Source of the DNA: Anaerolineales bacterium
GTDB lineage: Bacteria > Chloroflexota > Anaerolineae > Anaerolineales > Villigracilaceae
DNA length: 39,665 bases
NCBI GenBank assembly: GCA_016927315.1
Contig: JAFGMV010000085.1
Coordinates: 1-39,665 of the forward strand
Direction: 5' to 3'
Shown: piece by piece, positions 9,574 through 17,929 of the stretch
Layout of the letters: every line of letters begins with the position of its first letter
How positions within the stretch are numbered: position 1 is the stretch's first letter
The notes under the pieces: model-generated
Told to the model about the DNA's origin: nothing
Seen by the model: the letters and a program-made list of their open reading frames with translations, nothing else
Database searches by the model: none
Made by a program: the position numbers and the translations under genes

Positions 9574-9593
9574 CACCCTGGTTACCATGGAGT

Positions 9594-11144
9594 ATGCAGA
9601 GCATGCAAAGAGAAAAAACAATATCCCGCCGCGATTTCCTTAAACTGGCTTCGTTCCTTCCGCTGGGAATATCCATACGGCCGCTGCTTACGAATTTGCC
9701 CAAGAAAGCCGGCGGCGCTGCAGAGAACATCCTGCTCTTTGTGTTCGATGCCTGGTCGACCAGCAATATGAGGTTGTATGGCTGCCCGCGCCTGACGATG
9801 CCGAACCTCGAAGAGTTTGCAGCCCGGTCGGTGGTCTACCATAACCATATTGCCGCAGGGTCGTTTACGGTTCCCGGTACGGCTTCCATGCTGAGCGGGA
9901 TGTATCCCTGGAGCCACCGGGCTTTCCAGCTGGGCGGTTTCATTACAGACCCGCATGCCCGAAACCAGATCTTCCAGGCGTTGAAACCGACCCATACCAC
10001 CCTGGGGTTTTCACAGAATAAGTTTGCAGATAATTTCCTCGGCCAGGCCGATCAAGACCTGGATGTACACCTCTGCTCGAGTAAATTTCACCTACAGAAG
10101 CGGTTTATCTATAACCGGCCCATCTTTGAGAACGACAGCCCGGTTGCTTTCCATACTTTCGAGGACAATATATTCAGGGAAAGGGAAGGATATGATGCTT
10201 CCCTTTTCGGCGGGCCGATATTCCGGACTACCGAGCTGCTGGAGCACAATCGCCTGAAGGAACAGTTGAAGGGGGAATATTTCTGGGAGGCGCCCGAAGC
10301 CGCAGGTGAAATATTCCGGTTTGAAGACCAGGTGGACGGGGCGATTGAAACCCTCAAAAGCCTGAACCAGCCCGCCCTGGTTTATATGCATTTTTGGCCC
10401 CCGCATGCACCGTATGCGCCCAAAAATCAATTCTTTAGAAAGTTCTCCACCGGCTGGCAGCCCACTGAAAAACCGGAGCACCCGCTTTCGATCAGCCATT
10501 ATGAACACAGCCGCATCAAGTGGGCTCGCGAACTGTATGATGAGATGTTGTTGAGCTGGGACTCCGAGGTCGCGCGGCTGCTCCATTTCCTGAAAGGGAG
10601 CGGACTGACTGATAACAGCTATATTTTTTTTACATCCGATCATGGCGAGTGTTTCGAACGCGGGGAAGTCGGTCATTGGTCCAGGTTAATGATTGATCCG
10701 CTGCTGCGGGTTCCTTTGATTATCTCCCGGCCCAGACAAACGCAACGGGAGGATATTTACGACAATACCAGTCAGGTTGACATCCTGCCCACCCTGGCCC
10801 ACCTGAGCGGCAACACCGATCCGGGCTGGCACGAAGGCCGGCTGCTCCCCGGAATGGGCGGGACCGCGGATCCTTCCCGGAGTGTGTTCTCGATGGATGC
10901 CAAGAATACGCATTCGCAGAATCCAATCGAAGAGCAGGTATCATTTTCAATAACAAAGTACAATTACCGGCTGGCGTACTATAAGTATCCCTGGTACCAG
11001 GCCTATGAATTCTATAACCTGGACAAGGATCCCGAAGAGCTGGTCGACCTGTATCCGACCGGGCCCGTTGAAGCCCGGTATATGCAGGAAGAGTTGATGG
11101 ATCATATCGCCGACGCAAACCGCCCATACGAAAGGGTTTCATAA
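9594..11144 (+). CDS. Tat-exported sulfatase-fold hydrolase/transferase, paralogue 3
   Basis: 516 residues from the ATG at 9594; the ATG at 9603 is an equally possible start. Tat leader ISRRDFLKLASFLPLG. Metal site D52 in FVFDAWST, signature TVPGTASMLSG (residues 92-102) again with Thr for Cys/Ser, and FTSDHGECFERGE for the second metal site. Compared with its two siblings the loop after LYGC lacks the GYxRE pattern (CPRLTMPNL instead), so its substrate may differ. It starts 20 nt after paralogue 2, and its stop overlaps the ATG of the sulfotransferase-like gene by one base (TAATG). As with the others, function is inferred from fold only; automated annotation will probably call it a sulfatase. 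Confidence 0.85.
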   Translation: MQSMQREKTISRRDFLKLASFLPLGISIRPLLTNLPKKAGGAAENILLFVFDAWSTSNMRLYGCPRLTMPNLEEFAARSVVYHNHIAAGSFTVPGTASMLSGMYPWSHRAFQLGGFITDPHARNQIFQALKPTHTTLGFSQNKFADNFLGQADQDLDVHLCSSKFHLQKRFIYNRPIFENDSPVAFHTFEDNIFREREGYDASLFGGPIFRTTELLEHNRLKEQLKGEYFWEAPEAAGEIFRFEDQVDGAIETLKSLNQPALVYMHFWPPHAPYAPKNQFFRKFSTGWQPTEKPEHPLSISHYEHSRIKWARELYDEMLLSWDSEVARLLHFLKGSGLTDNSYIFFTSDHGECFERGEVGHWSRLMIDPLLRVPLIISRPRQTQREDIYDNTSQVDILPTLAHLSGNTDPGWHEGRLLPGMGGTADPSRSVFSMDAKNTHSQNPIEEQVSFSITKYNYRLAYYKYPWYQAYEFYNLDKDPEELVDLYPTGPVEARYMQEELMDHIADANRPYERVS

Positions 11145-11755
11145 TGTTTAATGATCTAAAGTCCCTGTTTAAGAAAACACATTCCTTAACGGTTACCATT
11201 GTTTCGGGATTACCGCGCTCGGGGACCTCCATGATGATGAAGATCCTCGCTGCCGGGGGGCTCCAGGTTGTTACCGATGAGATCAGGACTGCAGATGAGG
11301 ACAACCCGAAGGGATATTTTGAACTGGAACGGGTCAAACAGCTCAAGGCGGGTGATATCGACTGGTTGGAGAACTCCCAGGGCAAAGTTGTGAAGGTAAT
11401 CTCCTCCTTATTGGAGTACCTGCCGGGCAAGTATCGCTATAAAATTATTTTCATGCGCCGTGACATCGGTGAAATCCTTGCCTCTCAGAAACAAATGCTG
11501 GTGCGGCGCGAAGAAGACACGGATAGAGTCAGCGATGAAAAGCTGGCAGAGATGTACCAGGAGCACCTCAAACGCACCCGGGTATGGCTGGCGAACCAGG
11601 CGAACATGGATTTGCTTTATATTGATTACAACGAGTTGATGGCCGATCCCGGGCCGTATATCCAGGCTGTGTATGATTTCCTGGGCCGGGACCTGGACCT
11701 GGAGGCGATGAAAGCCGTGCCTGACCCCAGCCTGTACCGGCAGCGTAAGGCATGA
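11144..11755 (+). CDS. Sulfotransferase-like protein
   Basis: 203 residues, cytoplasmic by sequence. The N-terminal SGLPRSGTSMMM (residues 21-32) is the 5'-phosphosulfate-binding loop typical of PAPS-dependent sulfotransferases; it is followed by a conserved switch to KGYFELERVKQL and later FMRRDIGEILASQ, which fits the 3'-phosphate-binding Arg/Ser region, and by YNELMADPGPYI near the end. It is shorter than many sulfotransferases (250-300 aa). It is the last gene of the operon and is coupled by a TAATG overlap. Together with the exported AlkP-fold enzymes it hints that a sulfated or phosphorylated surface molecule is built here. A P-loop kinase-like role is the main alternative. Confidence 0.75.
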   Translation: MFNDLKSLFKKTHSLTVTIVSGLPRSGTSMMMKILAAGGLQVVTDEIRTADEDNPKGYFELERVKQLKAGDIDWLENSQGKVVKVISSLLEYLPGKYRYKIIFMRRDIGEILASQKQMLVRREEDTDRVSDEKLAEMYQEHLKRTRVWLANQANMDLLYIDYNELMADPGPYIQAVYDFLGRDLDLEAMKAVPDPSLYRQRKA

Positions 11756-12253
11756 CCGGAGATCAGTAATGATCCGGCTTCTTGCCGGTCCATTATGGGC
11801 AGGTTGGGCTTGCCTTTGTTCCTGCATGTGTAAAGGCGCAGCTCGGCCGCAGTCGGGATGCGCTGTATGGACTGCACATCAGCCCTGTGTAAAGGGACCA
11901 TAGGCCTTTTTCCTGTGGATGCTTCTGCCGCATTCCCGGAAAAGATATAAGCGATCCGCTGACCAGTTACGCCACTGATCTGTTCCAAAACAGCCACTGA
12001 TCTGCTCCAAAACAGCCACTGATCTGCTCCAAAACAGCCACTGATTCGCTCCAAAACAGCCGCTGATTCGCTCCAAAACAGCCACTGATTCGCTCCAAAA
12101 CAGCCACTGATCTGCTCCAAAACAGCCGCTGATTCGCTCCAGATACGGGCCTTGCCCTCTCGAACCGCTGCCGGCTTTCATGCCGGCTGGTTGGCTGATT
12201 ACCACTTTGTGTCTGCCGGTGCGTGAAACCATCTGCACTGCGTGGAATGGAAA
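11756..12253. other. Gene-free stretch with hairpins around a tandem repeat
   Basis: No convincing gene. It holds a CCGGC/GCCGG hairpin at 11774-11788 just after the sulfotransferase-like gene, the 22-bp tandem repeat (11973-12140), and a GCCGGC/GCCGGC hairpin at 12170-12187. Neither hairpin has a T tract, so termination of the two convergent flanking genes is not clear from sequence. Two minus-strand frames (11626-12120 and 11879-12238) stay open through the repeat only because the 22-bp period cycles through all frames without meeting a stop. Confidence 0.6.
11973..12140. repeat. 22-bp tandem repeat, about 7.6 copies
   Basis: Units begin at 11973, 11995, 12017, 12039, 12061, 12083, 12105 and 12127, exactly 22 bp apart. 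The consensus is CRCTGATYYGCTCCAAAACA followed by GC. Two unit types alternate irregularly: CTG and TCG after GAT (units 1-3 and 7 versus 4-6 and 8), and CACTG versus CGCTG at the start (units 5 and 8). Unit 1 has TTCC for CTCC and the last unit decays after CTCC. There are no spacers, so it is not a CRISPR. The function is unknown; the period is close to two helical turns. Confidence 0.95.
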
Positions 12254-12961
12254 TTAAAACTGGTTTTTGATCAGGATCCGGCTGGGATTGTCTTGTGGTG
12301 AAATCTCTTTCACCGCCAGCGAAACACGGTTGTCTGCGTTGAGTGCAGACCAGTAAGACTCCAGAACCTGTTCTGTGCTTCCCTGCAGGGGCAGCAAGGT
12401 GGGGTCGCCGCTGAAGCTGGGCAGCGGGTCGCCGTCGCCGCAGTAGGTCGTCAGGCCGTACCCGTATCCGGGTTCCGGCAAGGCGGGGGAATAGTAGAAG
12501 CGGTCCGAACGGGCAGGGTCGAGCGGGTTGGCTTTCAGGATGCTGAGTGTAAGCAAGGGGGCGCTCCCGCTGAAATCAAGCATGCCGCTGATGCGCGGGG
12601 TGAAATTGGGCGCATCCGGTTCCCGTTCGCGGGTCGCCAGGGCTTCTATGATTGTTTTACCGTTTTGCAGAAACTCGAACATGGTTCTGGTCTGGTCGCC
12701 GTTGCTGACCAGATATTTTCCGGGCAGTTCGAGCATGGCTTCGTAAATTATCAGGCTGGGGTCGCTGACCTTGTCCAGGTCGACCGGCTCGGTGCGCAGG
12801 CTCCCGCTGTCTGCGGTGAAACGGCGGTTGCGGCTGTTGCTGCTGCGTCCCATGATCCAGTAGACCATCAGCCATTGTTGTTGGTCAGACCGCCCGATGA
12901 CCAGCCCCCGGCCCGGGTAAGGATTGGCGCACAGTTGCTCGAAGTTCTGTTGTGCATTCAT
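12254..12961 (-). CDS. purO: PurO-like IMP cyclohydrolase
   Basis: 235 residues of the IMP cyclohydrolase family first described in archaea (PurO), which closes FAICAR to IMP, the last step of purine synthesis. Recognisable segments are NPYPGRGLVIGRS near the N-terminus, VYWIMGRSSNSRNR (residues 33-46), EPDAPNFTPRISGM in the middle, and YWSALNADNRVSLAVK near the C-terminus. It is divergent from the purL operon, and the operon's PurH-type gene at 24672 lacks the cyclohydrolase domain, so this protein supplies the missing activity. AGGAG 9 nt before the ATG at 12961 supports the start. I rate the family call as firm; enzymatic activity is inferred from family and context. Confidence 0.88.
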   Translation of the reverse strand: MNAQQNFEQLCANPYPGRGLVIGRSDQQQWLMVYWIMGRSSNSRNRRFTADSGSLRTEPVDLDKVSDPSLIIYEAMLELPGKYLVSNGDQTRTMFEFLQNGKTIIEALATREREPDAPNFTPRISGMLDFSGSAPLLTLSILKANPLDPARSDRFYYSPALPEPGYGYGLTTYCGDGDPLPSFSGDPTLLPLQGSTEQVLESYWSALNADNRVSLAVKEISPQDNPSRILIKNQF

Positions 12962-13131
12962 AAGGAAAAGCTCCTGGTGAGGTTTGCCCTGCTGTCGTGG
13001 TTTTCAGGGTTGTTTATTTAAATCTGTCCAAAGTTTTACCAGAAACCCCCCATATTTGCCAGACCCGGACTGAAAAATCCCCATAAATTCGGTACTTTGT
13101 CTGATAACTTTTCAGGTTCTTGACGGATTTC
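12962..13131. promoter_or_regulatory. Divergent purO-purL control region
   Basis: This is the shared upstream region of two divergent purine genes. It holds a direct repeat CCCCATA (13048-13054 and 13079-13085), both followed by an A/T-rich trinucleotide, 31 bp apart or about three helical turns, which could be an operator. I do not see a purine riboswitch core or a PurR-type palindrome. No clear promoter for the minus-strand gene stands out. Confidence 0.35.
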
Positions 13132-13160
13132 TTGACTGGACATATCCCGAGAGGTAAAAT
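13132..13160 (+). promoter_or_regulatory. purL operon promoter
   Basis: TTGACT (13132-13137) and TAAAAT (13155-13160) are separated by exactly 17 nt, a strong sigma-70-type arrangement. Transcription would begin near 13167, about 22 nt before the ATG at 13189. A second TTGACG lies 12 nt upstream (13120-13125). Confidence 0.65.
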
Positions 13161-13188
13161 CGACCAGTACTTCCCTGAAGGAATGATA

Positions 13189-16050
13189 ATGTCAATTTAC
13201 CGTTTCGTAACACACTTTCAGGAGCAGAACGATCCACGCTCCGGGGCTTTACTTCAAGATGCTCATGCGTTGGGGTTTACTGACCTGACGCGAATTGAGT
13301 GCCAGGATTTGTACTTTATCGAGGGCCAGCTGAACAATGACCAATTACAACAGTTGGCTCTCGAACTTTTATGTGACCCTGTCACGCAGGAGATTTCTTG
13401 GGATGAATTCCCGGCTCCTGTTCTACAGCCGGAACCCGGCGTCGTGATGGTGGAGGTGGCGCTGCGGCACGGCGTCACCGACCCGGTGGCAGATGAGATT
13501 GTCCGGGCGGCCAGACAGTTGGGGATATCCGGAGTACGCAGCGCCTCCACCGGGCGCCGCTATTTGATCGATACGGATGAAGAGACCGGGCAGACCCTGG
13601 CGACGCGCTTGCTGGCCAATATGGTGGTCCATCGTTGGGCTGTCGGGGAGGTTGAGCCTTCTTTCCCTGTAATGGCGGAGGCCAGTGAACAGACCGAGAC
13701 CATCAAGATACGCGGCCTGGGCGACCAGGAACTGCTGGAGGTGTCGAAAGAACGCCGGGCGGCCCTGGATCTGAGAGAAATGCAGGCCATTCAGCATTAC
13801 TGTGACCGGGAAGCGCGTGACCTGACTGATGTCGAGTTCGAAGCCATTGCCCAGACCTGGTCTGAGCACTGCGTTCACAAGACTTTCAAAGGCAGGATCA
13901 CCTTTGAGGATGGCCGTGTGGTCGATTCGATCTATCAAACCTACATCCGGGCTGTGACCGAGAAGATCGAGGCTCCCTGGGTGCTGTCGGCCTTTGTCGA
14001 CAATGCCGGGATCATCGACCTGGATGGGGAGAACGAGGTCTCCTTCAAGGTTGAAACCCACAACCATCCATCGGCCATTGAACCTTTCGGCGGCGCCAAT
14101 ACCGGTGTCGGCGGGGTCATTCGGGATGTGCTGGGTGTCTCTCATAAACCGGTCGCCAATACCGATGTGTTGTGTTTTGGCCTGCAGGAGACCCGCCTGA
14201 GTGACCTGCCGTCCGGCGTGCTTCACCCGCGGCTGGTCATGTCTGGGGTGGTGGCTGGTGTGCAGGATTACGGCAATAAGATCGGGATCCCGACGGTCAA
14301 CGGCGCCATCCTGTTCGACCCGGGCTACGCGGCCAACCCGCTGGTTTTCTGCGGCACAGTCGGGATCTCGCCGATTGGCCTGCACCAACGCACCCCAAAG
14401 AAAGGGGACCGGGTGATCGTCCTGGGTGGGGGGACGGGGCGGGATGGCCTGCGCGGGGCGACTTTTTCATCCATGACCATGGATGCCCAGACCGGAGAGG
14501 TATCTGGTTCGTCGGTCCAGATCGGGAACCCGATTGTGGAAAAGGGCCTGGTGGATGTGATCATCCCGGCTCGCGACCAGGGCTTGTACACAGCCATTAC
14601 CGACTGCGGGGCGGGCGGTTTGTCTTCTGCGGTAGGGGAAATGGCTTCTGGGATCGGTGCGGATGTGGACCTGACGGATGTGCGTCTGAAATACCCGGGG
14701 CTGGCTCCCTGGGAGATCTGGCTTTCTGAAGCTCAGGAGCGCATGGTGCTGGCCGTCCCCCGGCAGGATCTGCCAAAGCTGCAGGAATTGTGTGATACCT
14801 ACGGCGTACACCTGACGGATATCGGTGCGTTTACTGGTTCGGGCCGGCTGGTCGTTCGCTGCGGCGAGAAGGTCGTTCTCGATCTTGCCAATGAATTTTT
14901 GCATGAGGGGATTCCTCAGCGAGAATTGAAGGCGGCAGAGGTCAAGGTGCGGCATGATGAAGCAGGAAACCTGTCGACGAAGTACCGCGGCACTGCTTCT
15001 GAGGCTGCCGGTTTCCTGCTGAAGCTGCTGGCCCATCCGAATATCGCTTCCAAAGAGCGTGTGATACGGATGTATGATCACGAAGTACAGGGCGGTACAG
15101 CGGTCAAACCGCTGACCGGGGCAGAGAACGACGGGCCTTCGGATGCGGCCGTCATCCACCCGCTGGGCGCCAGGGGGCGGGCTGGCGTGGCGATTGCAGC
15201 CGGGATCAATCCGGAATATGGCAAGCTGGATGCTTACAGGATGGCGCTCTCGGTGGTCGATGAGGCCGTCCGGAACGCGGTCGCGGTTGGGGCTGACCCG
15301 GAGCGCATCGCCATTCTGGATAATTTCTGCTGGGGCGACCCGCTGCGCCCGGAGATCTTGGGCTCGGTTGTCGAAGCTGCGCGCGGTTGTCACGATGCCG
15401 CCCTGATGTTCGGGACGCCGCTGATCTCGGGCAAGGATTCTTTCAATAATGAATACCTGGGCGTCGATGGGCTGCGCCACGCCATCCCGCCGACATTGTT
15501 GATCTCCTCTATTGGTATCCTGGATGATGTAGACAAATCGGTAACGATGGATTTGAAGGAAGCCGGGAATCCGCTTTACCTGGTTGGGGAATTCCAGCCT
15601 GTATTCGGCGGCGCTCATTTTAATAGGATCAGTGACTGGCAGGTGAACGAGCCGGCGCCATCGCTGGCGGCCAGTACGCCTTATTTGTACCGTTCGCTGC
15701 ACCAGGCGATCAAGAAAGGCCTGGTGCGTTCCTGTCATGACTTGAGCGAGGGGGGGCTGGCTGTGGCTGCAGCCGAAATATGTATTGCCGGCCGCCTTGG
15801 GCTGGACATTGATATGAATACCGATGATCCGCTGCGCTGGTTGTTTGGAGAGACCAATGGTTGCCTGCTGGTCGAGGTGGATAAGGCCAGGTTGGCTGCC
15901 TTTGAGGCTTTATTCTCCGGTTTATCGATTGAGCGCATAGCCATAGTAACAGAGGCGCCGGAACTCAAGGTCTCTTTGGGCACCGGGTACGTATTCAATC
16001 TCCCTGTTGACCAGCTTCTCCGGGTCTGGAAGACTCCCCTTCAACCCTGA
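13189..16050 (+). CDS. purL: FGAM synthase, PurS-PurL fusion
   Basis: Phosphoribosylformylglycinamidine synthase converts FGAR to FGAM using ammonia from the glutaminase PurQ. The start at 13189 (MSIYRF) is chosen because GAAGGA lies 6 nt before it and because the promoter lies inside the longer open frame. The protein has 953 residues, longer than the small PurL (about 720-740) and shorter than the large one (about 1300). The extra N-terminus (about 1-170) looks like two PurS-like halves: one with SGALLQDAHALGF and one with ALRHGVTDPVADEIVRAAR then LGISGVRSASTGRRYLI. The PurL core follows: TWSEHCVHKTF, VETHNHPSAIEPFGGANTG, GAGGLSSAVGEMA, and SGKDSFNNEY. No separate purS is present. Confidence 0.93.
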   Translation: MSIYRFVTHFQEQNDPRSGALLQDAHALGFTDLTRIECQDLYFIEGQLNNDQLQQLALELLCDPVTQEISWDEFPAPVLQPEPGVVMVEVALRHGVTDPVADEIVRAARQLGISGVRSASTGRRYLIDTDEETGQTLATRLLANMVVHRWAVGEVEPSFPVMAEASEQTETIKIRGLGDQELLEVSKERRAALDLREMQAIQHYCDREARDLTDVEFEAIAQTWSEHCVHKTFKGRITFEDGRVVDSIYQTYIRAVTEKIEAPWVLSAFVDNAGIIDLDGENEVSFKVETHNHPSAIEPFGGANTGVGGVIRDVLGVSHKPVANTDVLCFGLQETRLSDLPSGVLHPRLVMSGVVAGVQDYGNKIGIPTVNGAILFDPGYAANPLVFCGTVGISPIGLHQRTPKKGDRVIVLGGGTGRDGLRGATFSSMTMDAQTGEVSGSSVQIGNPIVEKGLVDVIIPARDQGLYTAITDCGAGGLSSAVGEMASGIGADVDLTDVRLKYPGLAPWEIWLSEAQERMVLAVPRQDLPKLQELCDTYGVHLTDIGAFTGSGRLVVRCGEKVVLDLANEFLHEGIPQRELKAAEVKVRHDEAGNLSTKYRGTASEAAGFLLKLLAHPNIASKERVIRMYDHEVQGGTAVKPLTGAENDGPSDAAVIHPLGARGRAGVAIAAGINPEYGKLDAYRMALSVVDEAVRNAVAVGADPERIAILDNFCWGDPLRPEILGSVVEAARGCHDAALMFGTPLISGKDSFNNEYLGVDGLRHAIPPTLLISSIGILDDVDKSVTMDLKEAGNPLYLVGEFQPVFGGAHFNRISDWQVNEPAPSLAASTPYLYRSLHQAIKKGLVRSCHDLSEGGLAVAAAEICIAGRLGLDIDMNTDDPLRWLFGETNGCLLVEVDKARLAAFEALFSGLSIERIAIVTEAPELKVSLGTGYVFNLPVDQLLRVWKTPLQP

Positions 16051-16088
16051 TGACGAATGACTGATCTACTACTCACGATGGTAACCTC

Positions 16089-16874
16089 ATGAAACCAACT
16101 GCTCTTGTCTTATTCGCCTATGGCGCCAACCGCGACAATGATATCGCCGCCGCGCTTGAACTGGCCGGCGCCGCGCCCGGGATCGTACCGCTCAACCACT
16201 TGCGTACCCAAAAACGGCGCTTTTCAGATTACCAGATGCTGGTCCTGCCGGGGGGGTTCTCCTATGCCGATGCGCTCGGGGCTGGCCGTCTGCACGCCAT
16301 CGACCTGACCTCTTATTTCCTGGATGAGATCACTGCCTTTGTGGAAACCGGCAAACCCGTCATCGGTGTTTGCAACGGCTTCCAGGCGCTGGTCGCTTCT
16401 GGGATACTGCCGGGCAACAGCCGGTGGGGGCGCCAGCAGGTGGATGCGGCTCTGACCTTTAATTCCGAAGGGCATTTTGAGTGCCGCTGGTCCTATTTAC
16501 GGCCTGTCTCCCGCAACTGTATCTGGACCCGGGGCCTGGAAGAACTGGTCTACTGTCCGGTTGCTCATGGGGAGGGGAACTTCCAGGTCAGGAGTTCAGG
16601 TTTGCTGGACGAGCTTGTTGAAAGGGACCAGGTTGCGCTGACCTATGTGCATGCAGATGGCTCGCCCTCAAGGGGGCGCTATCCGGCGAACCCAAATGGT
16701 TCGGTAATGGATATCGCCGGGGTTACCAATCCGCAGGGAAACGTACTGGGAATGATGCCCCATCCTGAAAACCATATTTACCCTTACCAGCATCCACTGC
16801 GAACCCGCGGGGTTGTTTCGGGTAGCGGCCTGCCGTTATTTGTCAATGGTGTGGCGTATGCTCAACAACTATAA
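16089..16874 (+). CDS. purQ: FGAM synthase glutaminase subunit PurQ
   Basis: 261-residue class I glutamine amidotransferase that releases ammonia from glutamine for PurL. The nucleophile is C95 in GVCNGFQALV; LVLPGGFSYADALGAGRL forms the oxyanion/glutamine site, and the His-Glu of the triad is in MMPHPENHIYP. GEGNFQV and ADGSPSRGRYPANPNGS are family landmarks. It is slightly longer than Bacillus PurQ (227 aa), similar to the longer forms in other phyla. It lies 38 nt after purL and 13 nt before purC. Confidence 0.96.
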   Translation: MKPTALVLFAYGANRDNDIAAALELAGAAPGIVPLNHLRTQKRRFSDYQMLVLPGGFSYADALGAGRLHAIDLTSYFLDEITAFVETGKPVIGVCNGFQALVASGILPGNSRWGRQQVDAALTFNSEGHFECRWSYLRPVSRNCIWTRGLEELVYCPVAHGEGNFQVRSSGLLDELVERDQVALTYVHADGSPSRGRYPANPNGSVMDIAGVTNPQGNVLGMMPHPENHIYPYQHPLRTRGVVSGSGLPLFVNGVAYAQQL

Positions 16875-16887
16875 TTTGGAGACATAC

Positions 16888-17862
16888 ATGATTGCTGCTT
16901 CTGATTTGGTCAACCTGCTTCCGATGGCCTGCGGTGAAACCGACCTGCCACTTCCGGGGCGTACGACCGGGAAGGTCCGGGATTGGTATAGCCTGCCGGA
17001 TGGCCGGCGCCTCATCGTAACAACAGACCGGCTCTCGGCGTTCGATCGCGTCCTGGCGCGGGTTCCATATAAAGGTCAGGTGCTCAACCAGCTGGCCGCC
17101 TGGTGGTTCGAACAGACAGCCGATATTGTTCCGAATCATATCCTGTCCCTGCCGGATCCAAATGCAGCGGTTGTGACTGAAGCGTCCCCGATCATGGTAG
17201 AGGTCATTGTGCGCGGTTATATTACCGGGGTAACGACCACTGCCTTGTGGTATCGTTATGAATTGGGCGAGCGGGAGATCTATGGATATGCTTTCCCGGA
17301 AGGGCTCAAGAAGAACCAGGCGCTCCCGGTGCCAATCATCACCCCGACCACAAAAGGAGTTGGCGGCGCCCACGACGAGCGCCTGACCTGCGCCGAAGTG
17401 ACGCAGAAAGGATTGCTCGACCAGGAAACCTGGGAGATCGTCCAGGCCGCTGCCCTGGCGGTATTCAAGCGCGGGCAGGAGCTGGCAAACAAAGCCGGGT
17501 TGATCCTGGTGGATACAAAATACGAATTCGGCCAGGCAGCCGATGGATCGGTTGTATTGATCGATGAAGTGCACACCCCTGATTCATCCAGGTTCTGGAA
17601 GGCCGATACCTATCCGGCTCGAATATCGGCCGGTGAAGAGCCCGAGAATTTTGACAAGGAATTTATCCGCATGGCCTATGCCAGGCAGGGCTATCGCGGG
17701 GAGGGAGCCGCTCCAGAACTGCCGGTGGATGTATGGGTCGGCGCCAGCCAGCGCTATATCACTATTTATGAAAGGTTAACCGGGCAGCGCTTTCTTCCGG
17801 GGGCTTATCCGGTAGAATCCAGGTTGAAAGCAAACTTGAAGGAAGCCGGCATCCTGAAATAA
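16888..17862 (+). CDS. purC: SAICAR synthetase
   Basis: ATP-dependent ligase joining CAIR and aspartate to give SAICAR. 324 residues from the ATG at 16888, which has GGAG 6 nt upstream; the frame is open back to 16813 but that part overlaps purQ. The length fits the long (about 300 aa) form seen in yeast and many bacteria. Motifs: GRTTGKVRDWYSL (ATP site), TTDRLSAFDRVL, EVIVRGYITG, ITPTTKG, VDTKYEFG, IDEVHTPDSSRFW. It sits between purQ and purE. Confidence 0.96.
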   Translation: MIAASDLVNLLPMACGETDLPLPGRTTGKVRDWYSLPDGRRLIVTTDRLSAFDRVLARVPYKGQVLNQLAAWWFEQTADIVPNHILSLPDPNAAVVTEASPIMVEVIVRGYITGVTTTALWYRYELGEREIYGYAFPEGLKKNQALPVPIITPTTKGVGGAHDERLTCAEVTQKGLLDQETWEIVQAAALAVFKRGQELANKAGLILVDTKYEFGQAADGSVVLIDEVHTPDSSRFWKADTYPARISAGEEPENFDKEFIRMAYARQGYRGEGAAPELPVDVWVGASQRYITIYERLTGQRFLPGAYPVESRLKANLKEAGILK

Positions 17863-17929
17863 TGATCGGCTCAACCGGAGTTCGCAGGCTGCAGCATTAA
17901 AACACACAGCCCGAGTAAGGAAGATCACT

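Noticed and set aside
6482..11144. Formylglycine-dependent arylsulfatases
   Set aside because: The modifiable Cys/Ser and the following Arg are Thr in all three proteins.
11973..12140. CRISPR array
   Set aside because: Units are contiguous 22-mers with no variable spacers and no cas genes nearby.
11626..12238. Two long minus-strand frames with a repeating Trp/Phe-rich translation
   Set aside because: They are produced by the 22-bp DNA repeat, which has no stop in that direction and cycles through frames; no ribosome site, and both overlap each other.
12665..13021. Plus-strand frame over the PurO-like gene
   Set aside because: Antisense shadow; the minus strand has the full family pattern and a ribosome site.
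13423..15738. Long minus-strand frames across purL
   Set aside because: Shadows of the G/C-biased codon use of purL; the plus-strand frame carries all PurL motifs.
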